This document shows positions 49,179-59,459 of a DNA stretch of 64,000 nt, in pieces. The notes under the pieces were generated by a model. That model ran no database searches. It was not told the DNA's origin and worked only from the letters and a program-made list of their open reading frames with translations. Origin of the DNA: Cytophagales bacterium (GTDB lineage Bacteria; Bacteroidota; Bacteroidia; Cytophagales; Cyclobacteriaceae); assembly GCA_020403045.1 (NCBI GenBank), contig JADBYK010000016.1:1-64000 (forward strand). The letters run 5' to 3'. How positions within the stretch are numbered: position 1 is the stretch's first letter; every line of letters begins with the position of its first letter. The translations under genes were made by a program, and so were the position numbers.

Positions 49179-49915
49179 ACTTTTTCAGCCAGCTTCCGAA
49201 TAATTCTCACCCGCTCCGGGTCGACTGTCCGCACTTTAAACTCACTTCCGTCCTCCGATCCCATTCCGTTTATTTGCTGATTCTTGAATGTCATGCCGCT
49301 TTCTCTAAAAGCAGTGGCGGAAAAATGGATTTCCTGTGCACCGGATTTTTGGATGATCTCTTCAACTGTTTCTTCATTGACACCAGATCCTGGCATAATA
49401 GCAATCCTTCCGTTGGCTTTTTCAATCAATTGACCGATCAGTTCGGCTCCTTGTGATGCTTTTGCTTGTTGCCCTGCCGTTAAAATTCGATCAAAGCCCA
49501 CTTCAATACAATCTTCTAATGCTTCAAATGGATCGCGCGTCATATCAAAAGCACGATGACAGGTGACTTTCAGCGGACGGGCCTTATCAATCAACTCTTT
49601 GCATCGCTTTTTGTCGATCGTACCCTCTGGATTTAATATCCCAAAAACAATTCCATCCACACTTAGCTTCTGGCATTGCGATATGTCGCGCTTCATGGAA
49701 TGGAATTCATAATTGGAATACAAAAAATCACCCCCTCGAGGGCGGATCATGACGTACACATCCATGCTTGCATTTTGGCGGACCGCTTCAATCGTTGCAA
49801 AGGAAGGTGTGGTTCCACCCTCGCTGGGGTTATCGCACAATTCAATACGATCGGCACCACCTTCCTGGGCTTTCAGTGCAGATTCAATGTTATAGACAAC
49901 GACTTCAATAGTCAC
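49169..49915 (-). CDS. cutC: Copper homeostasis protein CutC family
   Basis: ALKAQEGGADRIELCDNPSEGGTTPSFATIEAVR; VMIRPRGGDFLYS; CHRAFDMTRDPFEALEDCIEVGFDRILTAGQ. Confidence 0.95.
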   Translation of the reverse strand: MTIEVVVYNIESALKAQEGGADRIELCDNPSEGGTTPSFATIEAVRQNASMDVYVMIRPRGGDFLYSNYEFHSMKRDISQCQKLSVDGIVFGILNPEGTIDKKRCKELIDKARPLKVTCHRAFDMTRDPFEALEDCIEVGFDRILTAGQQAKASQGAELIGQLIEKANGRIAIMPGSGVNEETVEEIIQKSGAQEIHFSATAFRESGMTFKNQQINGMGSEDGSEFKVRTVDPERVRIIRKLAEKVKA

Positions 49916-49917
49916 AG

Positions 49918-50184
49918 CTAAGGCAAGTATTTATAAATTTCCTTTCGATTCAAAACACGGGCAAACTGAATCGTATTGCCAGCGATAAAAATGCCTATGC
50001 GATAATCCCCTATTCTGATGCGGTAGGCTGATTTGAAGCCTTGTAATTTTTTAAGATTTGGTATCTCCGCCAATGTTTCCGCTGACTGCGTTAGTTCAAT
50101 CACTTTCAATAAGGAATTCCTGACCGATTTTAAATGGATTCTGTTCAGGTCTTGATTGAATTTTGAAAGAAATTCAATCTTCAT
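49918..50184 (-). CDS. RelE/ParE-family toxin
   Basis: IPNLKKLQGFKSAYRIRIGDYRIGIFIAGNTIQFARVLNRKEIYKYLP. Confidence 0.85.
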   Translation of the reverse strand: MKIEFLSKFNQDLNRIHLKSVRNSLLKVIELTQSAETLAEIPNLKKLQGFKSAYRIRIGDYRIGIFIAGNTIQFARVLNRKEIYKYLP

Positions 50185-50388
50185 TTATGCTCTTAATTTT
50201 TGCAAGATTAAGTTAGCCGATACTTTCTTGCTACGATCGACTTCTTTCATTGCCATTCCAAGACCCATATCTTCTTTTTCTTCCAACGTCAATGATTTTG
50301 AAGCGATGCCCATTTTTTTGAGGACATCTGAAATCAAACGCAATTCCTTCTTATTTCGAGGGGCAATTAATAGTGAGTCCATAGACAA
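50185..50388 (-). CDS. Cognate antitoxin
   Basis: 67-aa ORF directly abutting the toxin gene. Confidence 0.7.
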   Translation of the reverse strand: MSMDSLLIAPRNKKELRLISDVLKKMGIASKSLTLEEKEDMGLGMAMKEVDRSKKVSANLILQKLRA

Positions 50389-50399
50389 ATATAAAGGAA

Positions 50400-51359
50400 C
50401 TAATAATAAGATCTAGAATCGAATAGTTGGTTGTTCACCAAATCATGCACTGCGAACGTGAAACCCTTTTGTAAACAATACGCACCATACTCGCCACTTT
50501 TACCCAAGGCCAAAAAGCCAACCTGAATAGTCTTTGCCTTCTCCGGATTTTTTTGAATGATCCGCTCCACAGCCAGTTTACATGCTTGTTCGGGCGAATT
50601 GCCTTGTCGCATTAGCTCAACGACTAGATGGCAACCCACAATACGGATCACTTCTTCACCAACGCCTGTTGACGTGGCCGCACCAACTTCATTGTCCACA
50701 TACAAACCTGCTCCAATGATGGGCGAGTCCCCTACCCTGCCACGCATTTTGTAAGCCATCCCACTGGTAGTACACGCACCGGAAAGATTTGCCTTTTCAT
50801 CTAAAGCCAAAATCCCTATAGTATCATGATTTTCAATATTCGCAATAGGCTTATATTTCGCTTCTTTCAGCCATTTCCTCCACGCTAGCTCAGATTCTTT
50901 GGTTAACAACTTTTCTTTCTTGAACCCATTGGCAAGTGCAAATTGTAGTGCACCTTCCCCTACTAACATCACGTGCTGTGTCTTTTCCATCACCATCCGC
51001 GCGACTGACACCGGATGAACGATATGCTCTAAAAATGCCACTGATCCTATATTTCCATTCTCATCCATGATGCAGGCATCCAACGTTACCTTGCCATCGC
51101 GATCAGGTAGGCCACCCAGCCCCACCGATGTTTCCTTAGGGTCTCCCTCAGGAACTCTCGCCCCTGCCTCGACAGCATCTAATGCTCTTCCACCTTTGGC
51201 TAAAATCTTCCATGCCTCTTCGTTTGCTCGCAAACCAAAGTTCCAGGTAGAGATCACGATGGGTTTCGTTACAGTCGATGGTTTTACAAACGCAGATGCA
51301 ATAGGCAATGCCGAGGCGGCCGCACCCAGTTGTAAAAATTTTCTACGGGTCGTCTTCAT
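50400..51359 (-). CDS. N4-(beta-N-acetylglucosaminyl)-L-asparaginase, Ntn-hydrolase, Tat-like signal
   Basis: TTRRKFLQLGAAASALP; VGLGGLPDRDGKVTLDACIMD; HDTIGILALD; GRVGDSPIIGAGLYVDNEVGAATSTGVGEEVIR. Confidence 0.93.
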   Translation of the reverse strand: MKTTRRKFLQLGAAASALPIASAFVKPSTVTKPIVISTWNFGLRANEEAWKILAKGGRALDAVEAGARVPEGDPKETSVGLGGLPDRDGKVTLDACIMDENGNIGSVAFLEHIVHPVSVARMVMEKTQHVMLVGEGALQFALANGFKKEKLLTKESELAWRKWLKEAKYKPIANIENHDTIGILALDEKANLSGACTTSGMAYKMRGRVGDSPIIGAGLYVDNEVGAATSTGVGEEVIRIVGCHLVVELMRQGNSPEQACKLAVERIIQKNPEKAKTIQVGFLALGKSGEYGAYCLQKGFTFAVHDLVNNQLFDSRSYY

Positions 51360-51369
51360 TTAAAATGGT

Positions 51370-51915
51370 TTAGTCAATGATCCGCCTGGCAGAGCGAAAT
51401 CTTTTAATGTAATAGTCCGAAAACAAATTAGTCTCTACCACGCCCAATGTAGTAGACGCGTGTATAAACTTAACTTCTTGTCTTCCCTTTATGGCAGTCA
51501 CAATACCCACATGGGTAATCTCTCTTTTCTTCTTCCCAGTCGCAAAAAAAACAAGATCACCGGGTTGCAGGTCTTTTATTTTAATCTTCTCACCCACCAA
51601 TGCTTGTGCATCGGCCGTTCGTGGAAGAGTTAAATCTATTTTGCGATAAGCGTTGGTTGTCAAACCGGAACAATCAATGCCAGAACGTGTTGTACCACCC
51701 CATTTATAAGGCGTTCCCGTGAAGGATCTTGCTGTACGTATGACTTCATCTACCTGTTTGTCGCGTATTTTGGCCTTTCTCGAAGCTGCGCAGCCACTTA
51801 GCATCACCAAAACCAAGGCAAAAATTCCAAGTCTTTGAAAAGTTACTACCACGCCAGCGCTCCGTAGTACAAGTAATTGCCTAATTTTGTAGTCTTTTAA
51901 AACATTCATATTCAA
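51370..51915 (-). CDS. C40 (NlpC/P60) family peptidase lipoprotein
   Basis: GTPYKWGGTTRSGIDCSGLTTNAY; LQPGDLVFFATGKKKREITHVGIVT; lipobox LSGCAAS. Confidence 0.92.
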   Translation of the reverse strand: MNMNVLKDYKIRQLLVLRSAGVVVTFQRLGIFALVLVMLSGCAASRKAKIRDKQVDEVIRTARSFTGTPYKWGGTTRSGIDCSGLTTNAYRKIDLTLPRTADAQALVGEKIKIKDLQPGDLVFFATGKKKREITHVGIVTAIKGRQEVKFIHASTTLGVVETNLFSDYYIKRFRSARRIID

Positions 51916-51932
51916 ATCAAAGTTAGTAATTC

Positions 51933-53375
51933 ATGGCATACGTTAAAGAAATGGAGGCAATAGAAACTATACCCATCGAAGAATTAATCATTGATAAATT
52001 TAAATCAATTGTGGGCGAAGATCATGTGATCGAAGACACCGAGCGGAGAACCGATTATGGACATGATAAAACGGAAGACTACCAATTCATGCCAGATGTC
52101 GTTCTGCGTCCAGCGAATACAAATGAAGTGAGTGAGTTATTAAAAATTTGCAATCAGTATAAACTCCCTACCACACCTCGTGGAGCGGGAACAGGTTTGA
52201 GTGGTGGCGCGTTACCAGTAAAAAAAGGAGTCGTGATCTCCATGGAACGGTTCAATAAAATCATTCAGATTGATGAATTGAATTTACAAGCTACGGTAGA
52301 GCCTGGCGTAATTACGGAAGTATTCCAAAATGCAGTAAAAGAAAAAGGATTGTTCTATCCACCCGACCCTGCCAGTGGAGGCTCTTGCTTTTTGGGCGGA
52401 AATCTTGCCAATAACTCGGGTGGGCCTAAGGCTGTAAAATATGGCGTAACCCGCGACTATGTTTTGAACATGGAGGTTGTGTTGCCTACCGGTGAAATCA
52501 TCTGGACCGCTGCCAATGTATTGAAGAATTCTACCGGTTATAATTTGACCCAACTAATGTGTGGAAGTGAAGGTACGTTGGGCATCATCACCAAAATAGT
52601 TTTCAAACTTCGAGGCTATCCCAAGAAAAACGTGTTGATGATGATTCCCCTCAGCAGCAACGAGGAAGCCTGTAAGGCCATTGCGGCCATTTATGTAGCG
52701 GGTATAACTCCCTCAGGAATGGAATTCTTCGAAAAGGAAGCTGCTGCAAAAACATTTGACTATTGCGAGAAGGTGTTGAACAGCCCGGTGACAACTAAAC
52801 TCACAGAAGGCATGAACGCTTACTTGCTTTGTGAGTTGGATGGCAACGATGAAGAAGTGCTGATGCGAGATGCTGAACGAGTAATGGGGGTAGTAGAAAA
52901 ATTTGAAAGCGGTGAAATTCTATTTGCTGATACAGATGCGCAAAAAGCCGAGCTTTGGAAAATTAGAAAAAACATTTCCCCTGCTGTTAACTGGTACACG
53001 TTAACCAAGTCAGATGACGTGGTAGTTCCTCGGGCAAATTTGCCGAAGCTCATCAACGGTATAAAAGAAATCGGTAAGCGCTATCATTTTAATACAGTCT
53101 GTTTTGGCCATTTGGGCGATGGCAACTTGCACGTAAATATTTTAAAAGAAGGATTGAGTGAAGAATATTGGAATACCAAAGTCAATGAAGGCATTGGTGA
53201 AATCTTCAAACTTACCGTAAGTTTGGGCGGCACACTTTCTGGAGAACATGGGATCGGCATTGCGAAGCGCCCCTACATGTCCATTGCGATGAGTGAAGTG
53301 AATTTGAATCTTATGCGAGGTATCAAAAAAGTATTCGATCCAAAAGGAATTTTAAATCCCGGGAAGATTTTTTAA
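51933..53375 (+). CDS. FAD-linked oxidase (GlcD / D-lactate dehydrogenase-like)
   Basis: LPTTPRGAGTGLSGGALPVKKGVVISMER; GGNLANNSGGPKAVKYGVTRDYVL; CFGHLGDGNLHVNI; SGEHGIGIAKRPY. Confidence 0.95.
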   Translation: MAYVKEMEAIETIPIEELIIDKFKSIVGEDHVIEDTERRTDYGHDKTEDYQFMPDVVLRPANTNEVSELLKICNQYKLPTTPRGAGTGLSGGALPVKKGVVISMERFNKIIQIDELNLQATVEPGVITEVFQNAVKEKGLFYPPDPASGGSCFLGGNLANNSGGPKAVKYGVTRDYVLNMEVVLPTGEIIWTAANVLKNSTGYNLTQLMCGSEGTLGIITKIVFKLRGYPKKNVLMMIPLSSNEEACKAIAAIYVAGITPSGMEFFEKEAAAKTFDYCEKVLNSPVTTKLTEGMNAYLLCELDGNDEEVLMRDAERVMGVVEKFESGEILFADTDAQKAELWKIRKNISPAVNWYTLTKSDDVVVPRANLPKLINGIKEIGKRYHFNTVCFGHLGDGNLHVNILKEGLSEEYWNTKVNEGIGEIFKLTVSLGGTLSGEHGIGIAKRPYMSIAMSEVNLNLMRGIKKVFDPKGILNPGKIF

Positions 53376-53394
53376 AAATTTAAATGATCCAGTC

Positions 53395-54078
53395 ATGAAG
53401 TATTTATCAGTTCTCTTAGTTGCCGGCTCATTGCTAACTTGCTGCGTTACAAAGAAGGAATCAACTGCCAATACCAGTTTACTCTTCAACGGCAAAAATT
53501 TAGACGGCTGGCGATTCTTCAAAAACAAAGAGAACAATAGCTGGGAAGTGGCTGCCGATGGTTCACTTCATTGCAAGCCATTTGACGGCAACGAAAAACG
53601 TGCCAACCTGATTACAGTTGATCAATATGAAAACTTTGAACTCAATTGGGAGTGGAAAATCTCGCCACAAGGAAACAGTGGCGTTATGTTTCGTGTGACT
53701 GAAGAATTTGATGAGCCCTATTTAAGCGGACCGGAATATCAACTGTTGGATGATGTTGGGTATCCAGGAAAAATCGAGGATTGGCAGAAAACAGCAGCAG
53801 ACTATGGGATGCACACGGCACCTGATGCAAAGCCGAAGCCGGTGGGCGAATGGAACTCTTCAAAGATCATCGCAACCGGTAAACATGTTGAATATTGGCT
53901 GAACGCTGCAAAAGTAGTCGAATACGAAATCGGCTCGGAAGATTGGAAAAAACGAAAAACAACCAGCAAATGGAACGAAGCGATCGGCTATGGCGCTGCC
54001 AGGAAAGGTCACATTTGTTTGCAAGATCACGGTGGCGAAGTGTGGTTTAAAAATATTTCCATTGCAAAACTTCCCTAA
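53395..54078 (+). CDS. DUF1080 / 3-keto-disaccharide hydrolase domain lipoprotein
   Basis: LFNGKNLDGWRFF...FELNWEWKISPQGNSGVMFRV...PEYQLLDD...GHICLQDHGGEVWFKNI. Confidence 0.93.
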   Translation: MKYLSVLLVAGSLLTCCVTKKESTANTSLLFNGKNLDGWRFFKNKENNSWEVAADGSLHCKPFDGNEKRANLITVDQYENFELNWEWKISPQGNSGVMFRVTEEFDEPYLSGPEYQLLDDVGYPGKIEDWQKTAADYGMHTAPDAKPKPVGEWNSSKIIATGKHVEYWLNAAKVVEYEIGSEDWKKRKTTSKWNEAIGYGAARKGHICLQDHGGEVWFKNISIAKLP

Positions 54079-54124
54079 TCGTTTTATCAACGTACTTGTT
54101 TTCATTCTTGAATTTTGAATCAGC

Positions 54125-56026
54125 GTGTGCGGCATTACCGGAATATTTGCATTCAATCTAGTCGGTAAATTCAATCTTATCAATGTCACAGCTGCCACAG
54201 CTGCATTGAGTAAACGCGGCCCCGATCATCAGGGGCTTTATACCGATCAGTTTGTTGGACTTGGACATCGAAGGCTCTCCATCATCGATAGGAGTGCGGC
54301 AGCCCATCAACCTATGTGGGATGAAAATCAGAGATACAGCATAATATTCAATGGCGAGATCTTTAACTTTCAGGAATTGAAAAAAGAACTTGAGGCAAAA
54401 GGTGTAACCTTCACCACACAGTCAGACACAGAAGTCCTTTTTAAGCTCTACTTATCCGAAAAAGAAAAGTGCCTTAACAAACTGAATGGATTTTTTGTAT
54501 TTTGTATTTATGACAAGCAAGAACAAACTTTTTTCATAGCGCGTGATCGCTACGGCATTAAGCCATTGCTTTATTTATTTGATGACGATAAATTCATCTT
54601 CGCCTCAGAAATGAAATCCATGGTAGCGTATGGAATTGAAAAGACATTAGACTATTCTTCGCTGATTACCTATCTGCAATTGAACTACATTCCCGCTCCT
54701 GCTACTATTTTTACAAATGTAAAGAAACTAATGCCGGGGCATTATGCAACCATAGGCAAAAAGCAGATGACTGTTGGTTGCTATTATAAAATTCCCTATA
54801 AACGTGATTCGCGCAGCCAAATCACTTATGATGACGCCAAGAAAAAACTACAGTCGTTGTTGGAGGCTTCTGTGCAACGAAGATTGATTGCTGACGTACC
54901 CTTGGGTGCTTTTCTAAGCGGAGGTATCGATTCATCTGTGATTGTAGGTTTGGCTAGTAAACACAAACCTGATCTGCACACCTTCTCTATCGGGTTTCGT
55001 GATGAATCTTTTTTTGATGAAACTGAGTATGCTCGTCTGGTGGCCAGGCATTTCAAGACCGAACACACCGTTTTCTCTTTAACGAATGACGATTTGTATA
55101 GTCATGTGCATTCCCTATTAGATTATATCGATGAGCCCTTTGCAGATTCATCTGCCATTGCGGTTTACATTCTAAGTCAGGAAACTCGCAAGCATGCTAC
55201 TGTTGCGTTATCGGGCGATGGAGCCGATGAACTATTGGCCGGCTACAATAAGCATGAAGCGTTTATAAAGTCTTTTCAACCGAGCCTAAAAGAAAATGCA
55301 GCCAAGAATCTTTTGCCACTTTGGAACGCCTTTCCTTCCTCTCGTAATAATCCCATCTCCAATAAAATTCGTCAACTAAAAAGATTTGGTGAAGGCATGA
55401 GACTTTCTCCCCAGGAGCGGTATTGGCATTGGGCACGGTTTGCCAATGAAAACGAAGTCCACTCATTGCTCAGCAGCGCAAGCAAGGAAAAATTTCAAAG
55501 TGAGGAATATAATGGCCGCAAGTCCGAAATCCTGAAAACGATTCCTTCAGATGCCAGTATTAATGATGTATTGCTAACGGACATGAAACTTGTCTTGCCA
55601 AATGACATGCTCACCAAAGTTGATTTGATGAGCATGGCCAACGGTTTAGAGGTTCGCGTTCCATTCCTAGATTACGAAATGGTTAACTTTATCTTCTCTC
55701 TACCCGGAGATTTTAAAATAAATTCTAAAATTCGAAAACGGATTTTACAAGATACTTTCAAAGAGCTATTGCCTCCTCAACTTTATAATCGACCCAAAAA
55801 AGGATTTGAAGTTCCTCTACTAAAATGGTTTAGAAACGAAATGAAATCATTGATCGTAGATGACTTGCTTTCCAAAAAATTAATTGACGAACAAGGCATC
55901 TTTGATTACACACAAATCGAAAAATTGAAAAAGCAATTGTTTTCATCAAACCCCGGTGACATCCATGCACGGATTTGGGGACTCGTGGCATTTCAGTGGT
56001 GGTGGAAAAAGCATTTTAAGTTCTAA
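54125..56026 (+). CDS. asnB: Asparagine synthase (glutamine-hydrolysing)
   Basis: GTG start then Cys2 (MCGITGIF); RGPDHQGLYTDQFVGLGHRRLSIID; PLGAFLSGGIDSSVIVGLAS; SGDGADELLAGY. Confidence 0.93.
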   Translation: MCGITGIFAFNLVGKFNLINVTAATAALSKRGPDHQGLYTDQFVGLGHRRLSIIDRSAAAHQPMWDENQRYSIIFNGEIFNFQELKKELEAKGVTFTTQSDTEVLFKLYLSEKEKCLNKLNGFFVFCIYDKQEQTFFIARDRYGIKPLLYLFDDDKFIFASEMKSMVAYGIEKTLDYSSLITYLQLNYIPAPATIFTNVKKLMPGHYATIGKKQMTVGCYYKIPYKRDSRSQITYDDAKKKLQSLLEASVQRRLIADVPLGAFLSGGIDSSVIVGLASKHKPDLHTFSIGFRDESFFDETEYARLVARHFKTEHTVFSLTNDDLYSHVHSLLDYIDEPFADSSAIAVYILSQETRKHATVALSGDGADELLAGYNKHEAFIKSFQPSLKENAAKNLLPLWNAFPSSRNNPISNKIRQLKRFGEGMRLSPQERYWHWARFANENEVHSLLSSASKEKFQSEEYNGRKSEILKTIPSDASINDVLLTDMKLVLPNDMLTKVDLMSMANGLEVRVPFLDYEMVNFIFSLPGDFKINSKIRKRILQDTFKELLPPQLYNRPKKGFEVPLLKWFRNEMKSLIVDDLLSKKLIDEQGIFDYTQIEKLKKQLFSSNPGDIHARIWGLVAFQWWWKKHFKF

Positions 56027-56056
56027 ACGTTAAATGCTGAATGTTTAGAATTAGAA

Positions 56057-56272
56057 CTAGCGAAGCGAATCAATATACAAATCCTCCACTTTCTTTCGCG
56101 CCCAGGGCGTCTTTCTTAAAAACACCAAACTGGATTTAATACTTGGATCAAAATTAAAACAGTTGATTTTGATAATGCTGCCCAAGTCTTCCCAACCATA
56201 GAGATCAACTAAATGCTCCAAGATCATCTCTAAGGTTTTCCCGTGTAAGGGGTTATTTTTTTGTTCCTCCAT
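56057..56272 (-). CDS. VF530 family (DUF2132) DNA-binding protein
   Basis: [62 protein letters not shown]. Confidence 0.9.
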   Translation of the reverse strand: MEEQKNNPLHGKTLEMILEHLVDLYGWEDLGSIIKINCFNFDPSIKSSLVFLRKTPWARKKVEDLYIDSLR

Positions 56273-56277
56273 GTATG

Positions 56278-56970
56278 CTATAAATAATTTACTATTTCAG
56301 ATAATTTTCCAAACTCTTTAAAATTAGGATGGTCTATGATTTTATCTACTTTCTCGTGTCCCCAGGTAATATGGTAAGGGATATGAAAACCATGGCCACC
56401 TAACGCTAGTACCGGAAGCACATCTGATTTTAAGGAGTTCCCTATCATCAAAAACTCATCTGGTTTTATATCCAAATGTTTAATAAGTTTTAAGTAATCG
56501 CTTTCTCCCTTCTCAGACATGATTTCAATGTGATGAAAGAAATGCTCCAGTCCGGATTTTTTCAATTTTCTTTCCTGATCCAGTAGATCTCCCTTAGTGG
56601 CAACTACCAATCTATACTTTTCTTTAAGAAGATGCAGCACATCATCTACGGCATCCATTTTTTCAATAGGCTTATCCAGCATTTCCCTGCCGAGTAGAAT
56701 AATTCGCTCCACCACACTTACCTGAATAGTTTTGTCAGAAATACGAATGGCTGTCTCGATCATCGACAAAATGAATGACTTAATACCATATCCGTACAAC
56801 GAAACATTTTCGATTTCTGTCTGCAATAATTCACGTTCTACAGTATGTTGCGGTAGGTATTCTTCCAACATTGTACAAAACTTACGCTCTACTTCTTGAA
56901 AATAATGCTCATTATGCCACAGTGTGTCATCTGCATCAAAAGCAATTACTTTTATTCTTGCTAGGCTCAT
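56278..56970 (-). CDS. HAD family hydrolase
   Basis: [40 protein letters not shown]. Confidence 0.92.
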   Translation of the reverse strand: MSLARIKVIAFDADDTLWHNEHYFQEVERKFCTMLEEYLPQHTVERELLQTEIENVSLYGYGIKSFILSMIETAIRISDKTIQVSVVERIILLGREMLDKPIEKMDAVDDVLHLLKEKYRLVVATKGDLLDQERKLKKSGLEHFFHHIEIMSEKGESDYLKLIKHLDIKPDEFLMIGNSLKSDVLPVLALGGHGFHIPYHITWGHEKVDKIIDHPNFKEFGKLSEIVNYL

Positions 56971-57141
56971 TTAATAAGATGCTATTTTCAGGTTTTTTGG
57001 TCAATTCCAAGTAGGTTACAAATCAGAATATGGAACTAAAATGATTATTTGGGAAGAAAGCTAGGAAATTCTACCATTCATCACAATCTTAGATTGGAAA
57101 TATCTGTAACGCAAAAACACTGTTTGCGATTTGCAAATTCT

Positions 57142-58599
57142 TCACCTATTGAACTCTAGGTATTTGTCTTTGATAGAACTGTATTTTAATAAGAATGAAT
57201 CACGCATGTAGTTTTGATATACTTTCCATGGTGCTTTAGAGCCTTGCATGGGTAAAATATCTACCGCTCGCTTGATATAGCCGGCATCAAAATCCAACAA
57301 CGGCTCAGAAGAAAATTCAGTGCGATCAAATCGGGGTGTACATACTGAATAATTATTCTTGTCCATATAGTTCAAAATGCGAACAACATAGTCACAATTT
57401 AAATCGCACTTCAACGTCCAGGATGCATTGGTATAGCCAATTGCCACGGCAAAATTAGGAATGTTGCTAAACATTACCCCTCGGTAACAATGGATGTCTT
57501 TGGGTTCGGCTATTTTTCCATTTAGTCGAAGTATCATACCACCCAATAGTTGCACTTTCAAGCCTGTAGCTGTTACAATGATGTCTGCCTGTAATTCTTT
57601 GCCGGAACTCAGCAGAATTCCTTTAGTAGTAAATTGTTGAATCGTGTCGGTAACTACTTCTGCTTTCCCGCTTTTTATGGCATGGAATAAATCACCATCC
57701 GGCACGATACATAAACGTTGATCCCACGGATTGTACGTTGGATTGAAATGGGTTAAGTCATAACTCTCCCCCATTTCTTTTTTTACTCCTTTCAGAATTA
57801 ACTTCTTTATCGCATTCGGCCATTTTCTGGAAGCATTATAAAAGGTTAGACTAAACAAAATGTTTTTCCATCGAATTAGTTGATAGGCAGCCTTACCAGG
57901 CAACACTTTTTTAAAAAAATTAGCCATCCAATCTTCCCGTGGCAAACTCACCACATAGCTAGGCGAGCGCTGCAGCATGATTACCTTTTCTGCTTTTTTG
58001 GCCATTTCGGGAACAAGCGTAACAGCAGTTGCGCCACTACCAATGACAATTACTTTTTTATTCTCGTAGTCAAGTTTAGTATCCCATTGCTGTGGATGAA
58101 TTATTACTCCTTCAAAAGAATTGCTGCCTGGAAAAGAAGGGACATAACCTTTAGCGTAGTCATAGTAGCCGCTACAGGTAAATAAAAACTTGCAACGCAT
58201 GATTCTACAGGAAATACTTTCATGCATAGCCAACGTAATCGTCCACATTTTGTCCTGGTTCGACCAGCTTGCATCCACAACTTTATGGTTGTACTTTATT
58301 TTCTTGTCGATGCCGAATTTTGCCGCAGTGTCTTTGATATATTGGAGAATAGCGGGTCCGTCTGCCATTGCTTTTGGATTAACCCAGGGATGAAAAGAAA
58401 ACCCAAGTGTGTACATGTCGGAATCTGAACGAATGCCGGGATATTTAAACAGGTCCCACGTGCCACCGATGGACGCACGTCCTTCTAATACTGCAAAACT
58501 TTTATTAGGACATTTTGATTGAACATGGTAAGCAGCCCCGATACCAGATAGTCCGGCTCCGACAATCAAAACATCATATAGCGGAGAATCTTGAGTCAA
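57142..58599 (-). CDS. Flavin-containing / EthA-like Baeyer-Villiger monooxygenase
   Basis: DVLIVGAGLSGIGAAYHVQ; GGTWDLFKYPGIRSDSDMYTLGFSFHPW; FEGVIIHPQQWDTKLDYENKKVIVIGSGATAVTL. Confidence 0.93.
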   Translation of the reverse strand: MTQDSPLYDVLIVGAGLSGIGAAYHVQSKCPNKSFAVLEGRASIGGTWDLFKYPGIRSDSDMYTLGFSFHPWVNPKAMADGPAILQYIKDTAAKFGIDKKIKYNHKVVDASWSNQDKMWTITLAMHESISCRIMRCKFLFTCSGYYDYAKGYVPSFPGSNSFEGVIIHPQQWDTKLDYENKKVIVIGSGATAVTLVPEMAKKAEKVIMLQRSPSYVVSLPREDWMANFFKKVLPGKAAYQLIRWKNILFSLTFYNASRKWPNAIKKLILKGVKKEMGESYDLTHFNPTYNPWDQRLCIVPDGDLFHAIKSGKAEVVTDTIQQFTTKGILLSSGKELQADIIVTATGLKVQLLGGMILRLNGKIAEPKDIHCYRGVMFSNIPNFAVAIGYTNASWTLKCDLNCDYVVRILNYMDKNNYSVCTPRFDRTEFSSEPLLDFDAGYIKRAVDILPMQGSKAPWKVYQNYMRDSFLLKYSSIKDKYLEFNR

Positions 58600-58611
58600 A
58601 GGTGAAATGCT

Positions 58612-59451
58612 TTATTTCTTCGTCAACGCTTCAATCTTTTTTTGAATAATTCTATTAATAATATTGCTGCCCAAAACCGGAAATAACCTCACTAAAAAAT
58701 CAAGTAAATGCGCCTCTGTCCCGATTAATATTCTCTTTTTCTTTTTACGAATCCCAGCGATGATTACGCTCGCTGCATATTCCGGACTTAGTTTTAAAAA
58801 CTGCTGATGAAACGCTTCATGAACTTCATTATAGTCTACAGCATTTTTAGCAATGTTAGTCTTAATCCCACCCGGGTGAACACTATGAATAGTGAGCGTT
58901 GAATTCTTATGCTCCTGGATGAGCGACTGATTTAGACCGTACACGGCAAACTTGGAAGCACAATAGGCACTGGAGTTAATAATACCCGTCAACCCAAAGA
59001 CACTGGACACATTAAGCAATGCGGCTTCTGGCTGCTCGAGCAGGTAAGGGATAAATGCTTGGCTACCATAAAGCATTCCATAAAAGTTCACATCCATTAC
59101 TCGCTCAAATAAAGCCATGTCCATTTGGTGTAACGAATACTCTCCAATCGATATTCCGGCATTATTGATCATCACATCGATCTGACCAAATCGCTCTTTG
59201 ACCGATTTCGCAAAAATAAACATCGCGTCTTTGTCAGACACATCAAAAGCGACAGGGAACACTTCGCTCCCATTGCCGATCAGGGCAACCGTTTCGTCTA
59301 AGGTAGATGGATTAAACTCGTTCAGGCCCAGGCGTGCGCCCTCTTTGGCAAACGCAAGCGCTAACGCTCTCCCTATACCTGAACCAGCACCTGTAATGAC
59401 CACTACTTTATTTTTGAATTCCTTCATAAAAACAAAAATAACAGATCGCAA
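58612..59451 (-). CDS. Short-chain dehydrogenase/reductase
   Basis: VVITGAGSGIGRALALAFAKEGARL; INNAGISIGEYSL; YCASKFAVYGLNQSL. Confidence 0.93.
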   Translation of the reverse strand: MRSVIFVFMKEFKNKVVVITGAGSGIGRALALAFAKEGARLGLNEFNPSTLDETVALIGNGSEVFPVAFDVSDKDAMFIFAKSVKERFGQIDVMINNAGISIGEYSLHQMDMALFERVMDVNFYGMLYGSQAFIPYLLEQPEAALLNVSSVFGLTGIINSSAYCASKFAVYGLNQSLIQEHKNSTLTIHSVHPGGIKTNIAKNAVDYNEVHEAFHQQFLKLSPEYAASVIIAGIRKKKKRILIGTEAHLLDFLVRLFPVLGSNIINRIIQKKIEALTKK

Positions 59452-59459
59452 TTGCTTCC

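Noticed and set aside
49918-50388. RelE/antitoxin pair as part of a defence island
   Set aside because: Isolated ordinary type II toxin-antitoxin module between housekeeping genes
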